Below are positions 10,801 to 22,040 of a stretch of 64,000 nucleotides of DNA, piece after piece. This DNA is from Latrodectus hesperus (lineage: Eukaryota; Arthropoda; Arachnida; Araneae; Theridiidae), in assembly GCA_037975125.1 (NCBI GenBank), contig CM075857.1, forward strand, positions 87,504,199 through 87,568,198, given 5' to 3'. Below the pieces are notes generated by a model, which did not search any database, was not told where the DNA came from, and saw nothing but the letters and a program-made list of their open reading frames with translations. Position numbers and translations under genes: made by a program. The first letter of the stretch is position 1; every line of letters starts with the position of its first letter.

Positions 10801-13800
10801 ACAATTTAAAGCTTTAATTTTATTCAAAGAAATTTTATTTGTAATATTTTTTATTGAATGTAAGTAAATAAATCTGCTGAGAAAAATAACTCAATATCAT
10901 GTTATTAAAAACGAGCAAAATTTTTATAGCATATTTTATGTATAGTTTCTTTTTATACATATTTTGCCTGTAATATATATTCTTATAATTTTTGTTTTCT
11001 GCAGGTTTATTGGGACCAGGGAAAAGAGAGGACTGGTTGGCGTTACGCTCTGAAATTGAAGATCTCACTGATAATTGGGCTACCCTTGCTTTAAAATGCT
11101 TATCAATTATTCATTCCAGGTGAATTGTTATTCTATTTTTCAAGAAGTTTCAGCTTTAATTAGAGCTTTACTTAAAGTATTTGCACAGTAATGTAAAATA
11201 TATTGTTTTGGCACAGATGTCATATAATCCAGCTTGCCAAATTCTGAATTTTTTTGGTGACGTAGAAATATTGCCAAGACTACGTAATGTGACATCTAGC
11301 GGTGACATAAATACTAGGGCTGCCAAAATAAGAATTATGTAGGAAATTCTGTACGTTCTCATCTCTATGGCGTAATAAAAAATCAGGTTACCAGATAAAT
11401 TAGGAAAACCACCAAAAAATTTCCCGAACTTGAATTAGGTATGCTGGATTACATGGCATCTGTATCATTGTTTTTAATTATAAATCGATTATACAGAATT
11501 TAGTGATTAGGAATTGTTTAAATACTTTTGTTTTAGAATCGTTGATTCCATAGATTATAAATTTTAACAAGATATTGAAGAAAACCCAAATGCTTGGGAA
11601 AGAATTATGAGAGTTATGAGATTATGCTCACAAATGGTTTCAAATTATATAAAGATAAAAGTTTAAATACAATTACTTAGAAGGCTGAATTGGATAAATA
11701 GATGAAAAATTATAGGAAGTATAGTTTTTAAGTTTTCAATGTAAGAATTTTTAGTTAAATATAAATGATATTTTACAGCACACAGCTGTATCACGTATAT
11801 TCAAATGTTATTCTCTAAATATATTAATTCTAACATTAAATATTTAGAAGTATTTAATTTTTTTATCAAACTAATTTTCCTCATTAACACTTTAAATGCA
11901 ATTATCATGATTTGTATAAAAAATCAAGAAATAATTTAAACTAATTTAACTTCCAGAAGTAAAAAGTTTAAGAAAATATAATCATCACGATTATTTGAAT
12001 TTTTCTTTAGCAATTGGAAAAGTACAGTTCATCTGGTATTACTGTTTTAATTCTGCCAAATTATCCTCATTTTGAATACTATTTTTAAAGTTCTAGATTC
12101 AATATATTGATAAGCTTTCCCGAAGTATATTTGAATCAAAATAATCACTGAAATTGTATAGCACACCCAATCATATTTTATTTTATGAATTTGATTACTC
12201 ACCTATAAGACCGATTTGAAGTAAAGTAATTCAAATCAACTCAAAGCCGAGGCAGCCGAATGGTTAGCGCTCTTGCCTTCGGTTCAACAGTTCGTGGGTT
12301 CGAATCCCACCTTGGGCATGGATGTTTATAGTGGTTCGGAATCCACTTTAAACCGTAGGTCCCGGTCTAATTAGCCCTCGTGTGCAAAAAATGACCGTTG
12401 AGCGACAAACAAATCAACTCCAATGTCATTGCAAACTAGAATATCCGCTTGAGAGAATCTAAGTGTTTTATCAGTAATTGTGTGATGTTTTTAAAATGTG
12501 TAAATTCTTATGAGAAAACTAGAACTTTAGAAATTCATCCAAATTAAAAAAAAGTTTAAGATCAAAATGTTTTCTTTTTTTTTGGTAATAAATTTTATTG
12601 GTTTCTGCCATTTAAAATTTCAGTAATGTAATCAGCAAATAAATATTGCACGTTTCCTTTTAAATTTCTAAAGACTTTTGTATATCTTTTATTTTGTGGT
12701 TTATTAAAATGAAGTATTTTACTTAATTTTAAAAGGTCGAGCTGTGTTAATGTGTTAGTAACAACAACCCAGCTGGTTCCAGCTCTAGCAAAAGTTTTGC
12801 TCTACAATTTGGGAGGCGTTTTCTCTATAGAAAATATATATAGTGCAACCAAAACAGGTATAATATTAGCATTGATTAAATGATTTAAATTGAATTTATG
12901 TAAATTTTCATTTAATAAAATAATAAATTTTAATGTTCTATGCATAACACTAGCATTATTTGTTCTTTAGGCAAAGATTCGTGTTTCGAACGCATTGTAT
13001 CAAGATTCAGTCGTAAGTGCACCTACGTTGTTGTAGGAGATGGACAAGACGAAGAACGTGCTGCCAAGCTGGTATTTCTTTTGTTGAAATTATATTAATT
13101 GGAAGAGTTGCTGTTTAATCCAGCATGCCAAATTCTTAATTTGGTGAAATTTTGGCGGATTTTCATATGTACTTTGCAACCTCTCTTATTTATATTACGT
13201 CAGAGATGGTGACCTATAAGAATTATGTAGAAAATTCTATTTTGGCAGTTCTAGTATTTACGTCATCGCTCACTTCACAATACGCCATCTATGCAACATT
13301 TCATCACTAAAAAAAATCAGAATTTGGCATGCTGGATTATATGGCATCTGTGCCTATTACTTTACATCCAATATCTTGGGGACTATATTTTTAAAGCTTT
13401 TTCAGAAGAATAAAGTTCCAAAGAAAGTCATTTGTTTCAAATTTACATTTAAATTGAAATAATATAAAAATAGGCAATATTAAATTTATGTCGTTATTGT
13501 TGTTACCAATGACACTTGGACAAGCCATAGGTACCTGTTTATAAGGTAGGCAACCATTCACACCTCATTCATACAAGGAAAGGACAAAGACAGGATAGAG
13601 AGAAAGTACATCCATGCCGAACCGGGATTCGAACCCAGGACCTTCTTATCCGGAGTCAGAAACGCTGACCACTAGACAAGTTGTGCGGCATATTAAATTT
13701 ATAAATACTACATGCTTTTATTTTGATATTCTTCCTTCCCTTTTTCATGAGTTGTTACTGATTTTACTGAAAATTGTAACGATATTTCCTCCAATAATTT

Positions 13801-15411
13801 TAATTTAGCTTTAAAAAATATTTTTATCCTTTTATACTTTTAATGTCTTTTAGTTTTTACTGTAAATAATTGCTTTTAAATTGTATTTTAATAAAAAGTA
13901 TTGTATTAAAATTAAAATAAATTGAAATTGCTTTAATTTAAAATTATATATCTCATCTTCATTATATTTTCTAAAATAATTGCTTCATTTTCTTTAATAT
14001 CTTAAATGAATTATACCAGTATTATAGTTAAATCATACTAACAATATAGGAAATTTTCTTTAGCTTGAAATTGTTTTTTAAAGTGACAAATATAAGTTTT
14101 TTTTTATTAAATATATAACCAAGGGATATTAAATATATTAAGATCAGATTATACAAAAACATTTATCTTTACTATTTAAATTGCTTATATCGACAAAATG
14201 TGTGTAAAAAGTTTAAGCTATAAACTGGAAAATTAAAAATGCATTTTTATATTTTATGTATTTGAAATACTGACAATATTTGCGTTGTTATATCTTAAGC
14301 ATCTTTTTGTGGAGTTTCATCATTAATTTGCCATTTCATATTTTTATTCCCAATATTTTTTGATGTATTATAACGGAAAAATTAAGTGCTACATAGGTAA
14401 TTCCTTAAAATATATTTTCTAGCAATTTTTTTTTCGAATATAGCAAGTAAATTGTCGAATTTATTGTATCGTATTTTGACCTTTTGATTGTATAACAATA
14501 AGCTTATGACCCTTAGACGATAAATTAATAGTCAAGGGTGCTTAATTTATTTAATAATGAATATAAAAACTCTTTTAAATATTGACATAGTAACTATTTG
14601 CAAGCAAAATGATAGATTGCATGAGATATTTTTAAGAAAAGGTCATATTCCTCCATATTGAAGCATATATAATTTGGGAACTATTTTACTGTATATTGAT
14701 ATAAATGAAAATTTAAATGCTTCAATAATATCCAATTTTATAATGTGTATAATCAAAAGTTGTTAATAAATGAGCCATTGTTTTTGTAAAATTATTCCGA
14801 GAGGGAGGGATCAGATCGATTTATCCCTTTATGGCCACGTTTTGCGTATGAGATAAAGATTTTAAAGTGGATTTTGATTCACTCTAACATCAATGTGGGA
14901 ATCGAGCTCATGAACCACTGAACTGGAGGAGTAGTGTGCGTTTGTTAGTGTTAGATCTATTTCAATGCCGCAGATGCCGTATATTCTGAGTTTGGTGATT
15001 TTTTTTTCAAATTCTGCTAAACTCTGAGTTTTTTTATATTTTTTTGCGGATTTTTCTTGTGTATTAGATAACCTGGTTTTTATTACATCATAGATACGGA
15101 TACCTATAAAAATTATGCAGAAAATTCTATTTTGGCAACCCTAGTAGTTACGTCATCTCTTACGTCACAATCTTGGCAACATTTCTTCATCGCCAAAGAA
15201 ATTCTAAATTTGGAATCATGGATTATACGGCATCTGTGCCATTTTTAATATTTTTGAAAGATGTATATTAACTGTTTTATTATATTTTTCTTAGATACTA
15301 TCAATATTAATGGATTGTGTTTGCTTTCAGATGAATTTTCCCTTCTGGAGAGTTAGCAGCCATTCAGACTTAGCAGCTTTGCATCATGCACTGGACTTGG
15401 GACATTTGTGA
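7763..15411 (+). CDS. eya: Eyes absent (Eya) C-terminal domain, seven exons, 5' part outside window
   Basis: Exons at 7763-7852, 8428-8486, 9553-9713, 11005-11119, 12736-12857, 12971-13071 and 15331-15411 join to 729 nt: 242 residues plus TGA. All introns are GT-AG and phases agree. The product carries hallmark Eya-domain strings: [63 protein letters not shown]-type [40 protein letters not shown] and [13 protein letters not shown]. In the family, Eya binds Six proteins through this domain as a nuclear co-activator and is a Mg-dependent HAD tyrosine phosphatase. The Lys of TKTGK and the acidic residues of the GDG motif are seen. The nucleophile motif (DxDxT) precedes this region in Eya proteins and is not in bases 1-7762, so its exon should lie upstream. 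The C-terminus ends GHL. There is no frameshift or internal stop, so the gene appears functional. Confidence 0.96.
8428..8486 (+). CDS. eya: eya exon b
   Basis: The acceptor is ctattag ending at 8427 and the donor GTGAGT starts at 8487. It encodes [19 protein letters not shown] plus two bases of the next Thr codon. This is one of the most conserved strings of the family. Confidence 0.96.
9553..9713 (+). CDS. eya: eya exon c
   Basis: The acceptor AG is at 9551-9552 and the donor is GTACTG at 9714. It encodes [33 protein letters not shown] and [15 protein letters not shown]. It enters with one base completing Thr and leaves with one base of a Gly codon. Confidence 0.96.
10411..10591. repeat. 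Short (CA/CG)n and (TG)n microsatellites
   Basis: A cgcacgcacacacaca tract at 10411-10429 and a (TG)9 tract at 10574-10591 lie in the third intron of the eya segment. They are simple sequence repeats with no further structure. Confidence 0.85.
11005..11119 (+). CDS. eya: eya exon d
   Basis: The acceptor is ttctgcag ending at 11004 and the donor is GTGAAT at 11120. It encodes [20 protein letters not shown] and [17 protein letters not shown], leaving two bases of an Arg codon. Confidence 0.96.
11210..11466 (-). mobile_element. hAT-like MITE, copy 1 in eya intron
   Basis: This 257-bp element has terminal inverted repeats: ggcacagatgtcatataatc at its left end, and its right end reads gatacagatgccatgtaatc on the minus strand. 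A perfect 8-bp direct repeat, attgtttt, flanks it at 11202-11209 and 11467-11474, and an 8-bp target duplication is typical of hAT elements. Relative to the copies at 13110 and 14967 it is inverted; the internal block around ggcagccctagtatttatgt is shared. It has no transposase. Confidence 0.8.
12243..12409 (+). mobile_element. tRNA-derived SINE, family A, near full length
   Basis: It has an A-box region gcagccgaatggttagcgct and a B box gggttcgaatccc, then the family body ending gagcgacaaa. A perfect 11-bp target-site duplication, caaatcaactc, lies at 12232-12242 and 12410-12420. It sits in the eya intron before exon e. Confidence 0.9.
12736..12857 (+). CDS. eya: eya exon e
   Basis: The acceptor AG is at 12734-12735 and the donor is GTATAA at 12858. 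It encodes [40 protein letters not shown] and one base of Gly. It contains the VTTTQ motif and the Lys segment that line the phosphatase active site in the family. Confidence 0.96.
12971..13071 (+). CDS. eya: eya exon f
   Basis: The acceptor is ttctttag ending at 12970 and the donor is GTATTT at 13072. The preceding intron is only 113 bp. It encodes [20 protein letters not shown] and [13 protein letters not shown]; the GDG motif supplies acidic Mg-binding residues in the family. Confidence 0.96.
13110..13354 (+). mobile_element. hAT-like MITE, copy 2 in eya intron
   Basis: The right terminus, gcatgctggattatatggca through tctgtgcc, is intact. The left terminus is eroded but retains taatccagcatgccaaattc. 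The interior (aattctattttggcag, tatttacgtcatcgct, caacatttcatcac) matches copies 1 and 3. No clean target-site duplication is visible because the left end is damaged. Confidence 0.75.
13490..13689 (-). mobile_element. tRNA-derived SINE, family C, short 3' variant
   Basis: On the minus strand it starts at about 13689 with a head including cttgtctagtggtcagcgtt and B box gggttcgaatccc, then the central block (tgtcctttccttgtatgaat, cttataaacaggtacctatg) and an end resembling ggtaacaacaataac. It is flanked by a perfect 13-bp duplication, atattaaatttat, at 13477-13489 and 13690-13702. Confidence 0.9.
14806..14935 (-). mobile_element. Decayed SINE related to family A
   Basis: The minus strand reads a B-box-like gagctcgattcccac, then gatgttagagtgaatcaaaa and tccactttaaa, which parallels the family A body after its B box. 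Many substitutions and no clear target duplication indicate an old copy. Confidence 0.5.
14967..15240 (+). mobile_element. hAT-like MITE, copy 3 in eya intron
   Basis: The termini are gccgcagatgccgtat and ggattatacggcatctgtgc(c). The interior shares aaattatgcagaaaattct, ttggcaaccctagtagttac and cttggcaacatttcttcatc with the other copies. Flanking octamers (atttcaat and atttttaa) are only partly alike, so the target duplication has decayed. The right end is 90 bp from the acceptor of the terminal eya exon. Confidence 0.75.
15331..15411 (+). CDS. eya: eya terminal exon
   Basis: The acceptor is ttgctttcag ending at 15330. It encodes [20 protein letters not shown] and LDLGHL, then TGA at 15409-15411. 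The preceding 2259-bp intron holds two MITE copies, one intact SINE and one decayed SINE. Confidence 0.96.
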   Translation: MNFPFWRVSSHSDLAALHHALDLGHL

Positions 15412-17100
15412 AACTCTTGTTTGGTTACATTGCAAATTTACCTTTGATTACTACAGTGAATAACAATGTGAATTAGAATTAATATTCACGTATGAAAAAA
15501 AATAATCACTCCTACACAGTGTGAAGACTTGTCGTGTAATGACGCAATGAGGGTGCAATACCATTTCAAAAACTAATTGCTTGTATTTTACCAGAAATCA
15601 TTCCAAGACCCGTGAAAAGTACGTTTAAAAATATCTGCCACTGATTTAACAAGGATGTAATTTGTACCCTGAACAGATTTTTTCAAACGAACCTTGATTT
15701 TTTTTTGTTTATTTAAATCGTCTCTAATGTAAAAAAAAGAAATGTACTGTATTATTACTTGAAAGGATGTAATTGTCACTGCACAAGGATGTCTCTATTT
15801 TTAGATCAGTGTCAGATTTTTCAAAGTCCTTGGAAAGTATATCAGCTCTTTTCTCCCAGGACTTGTACATCTTTGCTTGAAAGAAAAATGTTAAAGAAAT
15901 ATTTTCTATCCACTCTATGTGTACAAATGAAACTTTAAAGTTTGAGAATGACTTCGAGATATTACTTGTGTAACTGATACATGTATAAATTTAGTGGAAA
16001 ATGTACTAGTTTCGTATTTTAATGAAATAAGAGTTTTCTTATTTTGAATTAAGAAAAAACTGTATGATAAGAAACCCTGAAATATTTTGATTTAATGTAC
16101 AATTATCAATCGGTTTGATATTTTTTGTTTTTGAAAGTGAAAATGGAGTGATGAAAAGATTATTTTTTAAGCATGGAAACGCATTTTTTGCTTGCGAAAA
16201 AATGTTTCATAATCATTTGATATTTAATAATTATAATGTTCCTTTGTAAGAAACGAAAAAGTGTGCTGAATAAGATAAATATTATTACGAGCAAAACATT
16301 GGTATATGATGGTAAAAATATTTTTTCTTGCATTATGCATTTTAGAATCATTCTTTTTAAATTTCAAAAATGAGTTTTATTCAGCATTATTTATCAGACT
16401 AATTTTTTCACTCAATGTAAACTTCTTTTATAATTCCTGTTTATGCAAAAAAGTAATTATCTAATATACAAGATTATAAAATTAATATTGGGCACTTTTG
16501 TTTATTGAAAATTTTTTATAAAAATTGTTTTGCATGTTAAATTATATAAATGCCAAATCAATTGACAGATGGTAATATAGTTTATAAGAGTGAATTCTGT
16601 TGAAGAAAATACTATTTTGCTTTCAATTTAAATAAAAAAATTTTTTAAAAATTTGTTCTATGAAATTTTAATCTTTTAATGAAATATGCAGTTAATATTT
16701 TTGAGGACATACAAAAATGGAATGTATGCATATAAATGTTTTTTAAAATGTGAAATTGTTATTCTTATTTCACTTTTATGGAATATTGATCAATTAAATA
16801 AAAGTCATGTGACAAAATTGGCTTAAGACTTTTGTTTTGATGAGTTTTATACTAAATCAGTTAAAAAAATGTTATTTGGTGCGTCATTTTCATTAGCAGA
16901 TTCAGTTGATATTTGTATCAGTAAATGTATTAGATATATTATATGATCATTTAAAAAAAACATTTAATGTCAAGACTTAAAGCCGATTTCTTTCTTTCAG
17001 CCTATTTCTTTCGTTTTATACTATTGCCTTGAAGGAATATCTCATTTAAACTCAAAATAAACGCATAAATAAAAGGAACAGAATAATTTTCGCCTCTAAT
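15412..17100 (+). other. eya 3' UTR and downstream flank
   Basis: AT-rich sequence follows the eya stop codon. AATAAA occurs at 16631-16636 and 16797-16802; the second, followed by agtcatgtgac, is the better candidate cleavage region. The true 3' end cannot be fixed from sequence alone. Frames at 15588-15779 and 16160-16351 on the minus strand are chance. Confidence 0.4.
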
Positions 17101-18912
17101 CAAATAACTTTTTCGTTTAGAATTGATAAAATAAATTAGCAGTCAGGATTATATTTTTTCCATATGAACTTTGTATGATACTGATACATATGTATATAAT
17201 TTTTTAAGTAGGAATCAAAACGTATCAACAGCAGCATTTGCACCTTTTTCCTAAGCACATATGTGGATCTGAACAATGTGCGCAAAACCGACCCTAAAGA
17301 TTTTCTGCATTTTTGTAATTTGTAAAGTATGGTTAGAATTTTTCATGAATATTTTCAAATTTTTGTTTCTATAATATACTATATGAAAATCTTTATGTAG
17401 TTATTACTTTATTTGTAAAGTAAAAATAAATTCATATGGTTTACTTATTTATCAACCTCGTGTTGTGTAATTATTTATTAATGCATCACATACACAGCAA
17501 GTTATTTCAGTAAAGAAAATAAAAGACAATTGCTATTCTTAAAATTTTTAGGCAAGTTAACAAACAAGTTCCTATTAATATAACTATCAAAACAGCTTTT
17601 AGTTAAATACAAATCTGAGTTACATACAATTGCTTACAAATTTAATAAAAAACATTTAATGTATTAAACGAGTACCACTATTAACGCGAGAATGAAATAA
17701 TAAATGCGAAACATAAACCAAACTGATAAATAGATTTAGACAAAATAGCTGAAATCATTTATATAGTCATTTCATTGATTTTATATTTACATACAATGAG
17801 TAATAAACATTACAATATATAAATAGAAAATCGCTTAGATAGCATACAATTTAATGTGATCGGCTACATATGGGACAAGTCTATTGTAAACATCAAATAT
17901 TTTAACATGTTTTTTATAATATTTCCTTTTTCAAATTCATAATAGCTTAGTGGTGAAATCACGCTTTTCAGAGTGGAATGTCTTGGGTAAGACACTATTG
18001 AACAAGGAATTCCAGGTTTACTCACTTGCGAAACTTGAACGTGACTGCTACCTATGAGAAAATAAGAACATGGTGAATTTATTAAAAAAATCTTCACGAA
18101 AATTTTCAATTGGGTTATCCGATATGTTCCATCAAAATATTTCATTTTATGAATGTCTCCACAACTTAGTGATAGTGAAAAGTAGTTTTTATATTAAGTA
18201 TGGTTACAAATGTATTGTTTAAATCGTAACGAAGACCAAGTTTATTTAATGACTAGTATCACATCTAAGCCAGGCTTATAGACGTCGCGCTTATAAAACA
18301 CAAGTTCGAGGTTCTGTCCTTAGGCTTAGGTTGAATGAGTGAAATATAACATTTAAGAGCAAAAGCGGAGATAGAATACAGATTTTAGTTATAAATTCGT
18401 AGGAAGAATTAGAAGTTATAGAGGAGTAAGTTACTAGAGAGCATACACATCCCTTTTATTTAAAAAAATGAGTTAGGGGATCCTGTGAACAGCTTCCGAA
18501 AACATTTATCCTTCGTCATATGGCATTGGACATCCACTTAGATCTTATGTGGTAAAGATGTAGTGTGATTTGAACATGTGATTTTGTTAGGATTCTCATT
18601 AAACTAATACCAAAAGAAAAGTTCGTGATTGCTATACTAGTGACACACATAATTCAACTGAACGATGTAATGACATAAGATAATGTCTATTTGCATAAAG
18701 TTAATAGTACATGGTAGATAAAAACCTTTTTATAAAATTTAGGATCAAGTACCAAAATTAACTTCAAATTTTTGTTATGGTTTTCACATTTAGATTGAAA
18801 ACTTTGTCAAGCTTAGCCTTGAAGTTTGACGCTTATTTGCCTTAGAAAAAGTAATATAACTTTTTATTGAATTAAAAAGAATGTTTAAGGTTTATTTAAT
18901 TTATATATTGGG

Positions 18913-18915
<3 letters not shown>
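17101..18915. other. Intergenic DNA with faint tRNA-like relics
   Basis: No gene was found. tagcttagtggtgaaat near 17943 resembles a tRNA A box, and acaagttcgaggttctgtcc near 18300 resembles a B box. Both could be remains of old SINEs, but neither can be aligned convincingly to the families named here. Confidence 0.35.

Positions 18916-18972
<57 letters not shown>
18916..18972. repeat. (TA)n microsatellite, left half of a split tract
   Basis: This is a pure TA repeat ending immediately at the element starting at 18973. The tract resumes at 19207. Confidence 0.95.
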
Positions 18973-18975
<3 letters not shown>

Positions 18976-19203
18976 GGATGTTTGTGCTCCGGGGATCGTC
19001 GTTCAAAAGGAAGTAGGAATAATAATGAATTATTTATTTTGATGTGGGTAATTTTGTTTGCTTTGAAAGCAGAAAACGCAATAATTAGGTCATTCAATAC
19101 TTCATAATTGTAATTTTTCATTACTCCCCCCTTCTCGAAACTCCAAAATGTCGGTAGTAAGTCCTTAATAGTTTCCGGGGATTTTTTGGGGTCCCACAAA
19201 TAC

Positions 19204-19206
<3 letters not shown>
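18973..19206. mobile_element. Non-autonomous element inserted inside a (TA)n tract
   Basis: A 234-bp non-TA segment is bounded on both sides by pure TA repeats. Its ends form an imperfect inverted repeat: cagggatgtttgtgctccgg at the left, and on the minus strand ggggtatttgtgggaccc then atccccgg at the right. It has higher GC at the ends and an AT-rich middle, with no coding capacity. It is best explained as a DNA transposon derivative with a TA target, or one that prefers TA repeats; the superfamily is not determined. Confidence 0.6.

Positions 19207-19263
<57 letters not shown>
19207..19263. repeat. (TA)n microsatellite, right half of a split tract
   Basis: A pure TA repeat resumes directly after the element ending ccc at 19206. 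Confidence 0.95.
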
Positions 19264-19267
<4 letters not shown>

Positions 19268-20039
19268 AGAAAAGTAGGTAAGTCGGGTAAATATTTTAAC
19301 ATTATAAACATCAGCGCGCGCGACAAAATTATTTTAAAAAAATCAATCAATTTTTAAGTTTTATTGAATTTTTGAATAAATTTTAAAAAAGAGACAGAAA
19401 AATCTCATTTTTAATTTTAAATTTATTGATATTGTTGCAATTTTTTACTCCTATTTCTTTAACAAGCCAATTGATTAATGTGGTAAAAAAGTTTTTATCT
19501 AAATATAGAATCCTGAATTAAAAGGAAGCTAAATAAATCATTGAAGAACTGTAATTTATATTGAATAATTTAAGTGAATATGTGATTTTCTTAAATAATA
19601 AAAATATATTAAAAGATAGAAAAATTATATTTTCTGATTAAATTTTGCTATATATTTCTTTTTATTAAAGTCACATTCAAATAACAAGAAAAGACTTATC
19701 GAATAAAGTAATCTAATTTTTCAGTAAAGCTGTATTCAAGACTTTCTTTTTTGAGTTTGATGAAATTATTAAGTTTCTATTTCTATTTATTCTATGCGCA
19801 ATGAGAATATGAAATTTGAAAGTTTAATTGAGATATTTTATCACTGTTTAAAATACCTAGCTCTGACTTCACTCACTATCTTCCAAATTAGGGCAATTAA
19901 TGAAGTTTTATATAAAGCATACTCTTTCAATTTTACACATCTTACAAAATTCAGTGAAATCACAATAAGAAGTAGTCTGATTGGAAAAAAGCAAACTTAT
20001 CCTTTTGATGAATCTCGATGTTTAAGATTAAGTATTTAA
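19264..20039. other. AT-rich intergenic DNA
   Basis: Nothing recognisable was found. The 81-codon frame at 19794-20039 has no motif and is likely chance. Confidence 0.45.
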
Positions 20040-20350
20040 GGAAATGATTTTGGCGGGAGAAAAAAAAAAAGCTTCTCTCTCTCTCGAATCCGGAGCACTA
20101 TATATCCAGCGGCGTTTGCTCGAAAATGAGGGCATTTTATTTTCTCTTTTCTAAATCGAGCTCTCTGAAAGCGTTGATAATGGTGTGAGAATAAAAAAAG
20201 TGTAAAAATAAAAGAATCGAACTAAATGGAAAGTAGTTGCATTTTGCATTTACGTAATTGTGGGTTTTGTTTACAATTTTCCTTTTATGAGACTGAAGTG
20301 GGTTTTTTTGCCACGATGTTTACGATTTTCGCTAAAGGAAATTATTGTAT
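20040..20350. promoter_or_regulatory. Higher-GC island, possible regulatory element
   Basis: It contains a (CT)n stretch (tctctctctctcgaat), ccggagcactatatatccag, ggcggg and ccacgatg motifs within AT-rich surroundings. It shows no coding signal. The call rests on composition only. Confidence 0.2.
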
Positions 20351-21737
20351 TGGAATTTCAGATTCACAACCATTAAAAAATACATGAAATTAGGTTTATA
20401 TATTATTTTGATTTTTAATTGCTTTTAATGTATTTTATTACTGTTATATCTTGTTTTATATTACTTATGTTTATTTGTAATTAAATGATATTTGATGGCT
20501 TGTCACGAGTCCTAATTAATCCTTAGGTCGAATTTCTGATATTTCGTAGGACTGGTATGGAGAAAATTGAAATAAAAAATATGTCCCCATTTTGATTTTA
20601 ATGTCCAATTCTTTGAACTTTAAGTAACCGTTATTAATTGGATACGGTCCCTAATTCATTGGGATTAATTTAATCCCAAATTCATAGGCCATTTGGCAAC
20701 AAGATATATTTACGGATATAAATCAGTTGATTCATTTAAATACATAAGGTACAGTATTTATATGCTTATGAAGCATTTTAAAATTTCTCTTTTCAATGCC
20801 TATTACGATTTTTCACTGATGGAAGTGAGGATGCCTTTATAAGGCGGAGCAAAAATGATATCATTTTTACATAGCGAGCCAAAAGTGAGTCCTCGTAATT
20901 TAGAAGTAGGGATCAAGTAGAAGACCCCAGACTTTTCCTGCCACCCCAGAGGTATCATTTCACGAGGATGACATTGTGACTGTGATCTATTTTATATGCC
21001 CTAACTTCCATTAGCAAATAGACAAATCTTCGGTAGGGTCGGTATAGAACTCACTACTCTACAAATGCGCCTATAAACTAGCAGGGTCCACATAACTAAA
21101 TAAATAAGCTCTATGAATGAAATAATTATGAAAACATTTATATTTGATTGTAAATTTAATTTTTTACGAAATTAAAATTGCCCTTTTAAAAATGCTGAAA
21201 TATTCTTTTTGTATTTGAAGTAAGTTTATAATCATTTTAAAAACTAGAGGTGTAGATGTTATATCTATATTTTTATTATTAATTTTGTATATTAACTAAT
21301 TAAAAACATGGTAATTTAACAAATTCATCTAATTTAAGAATATATATTTTGAATACAATCAAGTTTCGAGTGAATATTTATTAATGAGGGAAAATCGTAT
21401 GTATTACGTAAAAAAAGTGTAAAATTTTTAACTGTGAAACATTTATCATAAAACAATAAAATGTTAAACTAATTAGTTAGTGGGATTTTTATCTAATGTT
21501 AGTGCTTTATTGGTATTGATTTTTGTTATGTTTCCGCAGAATATTATTGCGTTTATTTTTAAAAATCTGTTGAAACTTATATTATTAATTATAAAATAAT
21601 TTTATCGTTAAATGTAAATTTTTTGGAGATGTGACACTATAACAAGCTGTTTTTCAAACTCTTTTTATGAGATCGAGTGAAGTGTTTCAATTTATGAAAA
21701 CTACTTTATCGGAGAAATTTTTTAATATTGATATTAT
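20351..21737. other. Intergenic DNA with a possible old repeat at 20860-21075
   Basis: Most of the stretch is featureless. At 20860-21075 the GC rises and the minus strand carries gtgagttctataccgacc, vaguely like a tRNA B box, with accccagactttt and ggtggcaggaa nearby. This may be a decayed SINE or single-copy DNA. Confidence 0.3.
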
Positions 21738-21750
21738 CTATAGTTTCAAT

Positions 21751-22027
21751 ATTGTTGTTGTCGTGTACCAGTTAGGCTGGCAATATGGGGTGCGCTGCTT
21801 CACTTTTTCAACTGAACCATATTTTGGTGAGGAGTCTGACTTCCTCAGTACACACATGCCATAGGGACCCGTTTATAGGGTAGGAAACCATTCACACATC
21901 ATTCATACAAGGAAAGGACAAAAACAGGATAGATAGGGAGATAGTACATCCATGCCCGAACTGGGATTCGCACTCAGGACCTCCCTATCCATAGTCAGGC
22001 ACTCTGACGACTAGACAGGGCGGGCAG
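21751..22027 (-). mobile_element. tRNA-derived SINE, family C, long 3' variant
   Basis: On the minus strand the head reads cctgtctagtcgtcagagtg with a B box gagtgcgaatccc. It is followed by the central block (cctaccctataaacgggtcc), then the tail variant with gaggaagtcagactcctcac and atatggttcagttg, ending acgacaacaacaa. A perfect 13-bp duplication, ctatagtttcaat, flanks it at 21738-21750 and 22028-22040. The tail matches the copy at 34193-34452, not the one at 43245-43547. Confidence 0.9.
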
Positions 22028-22040
22028 CTATAGTTTCAAT

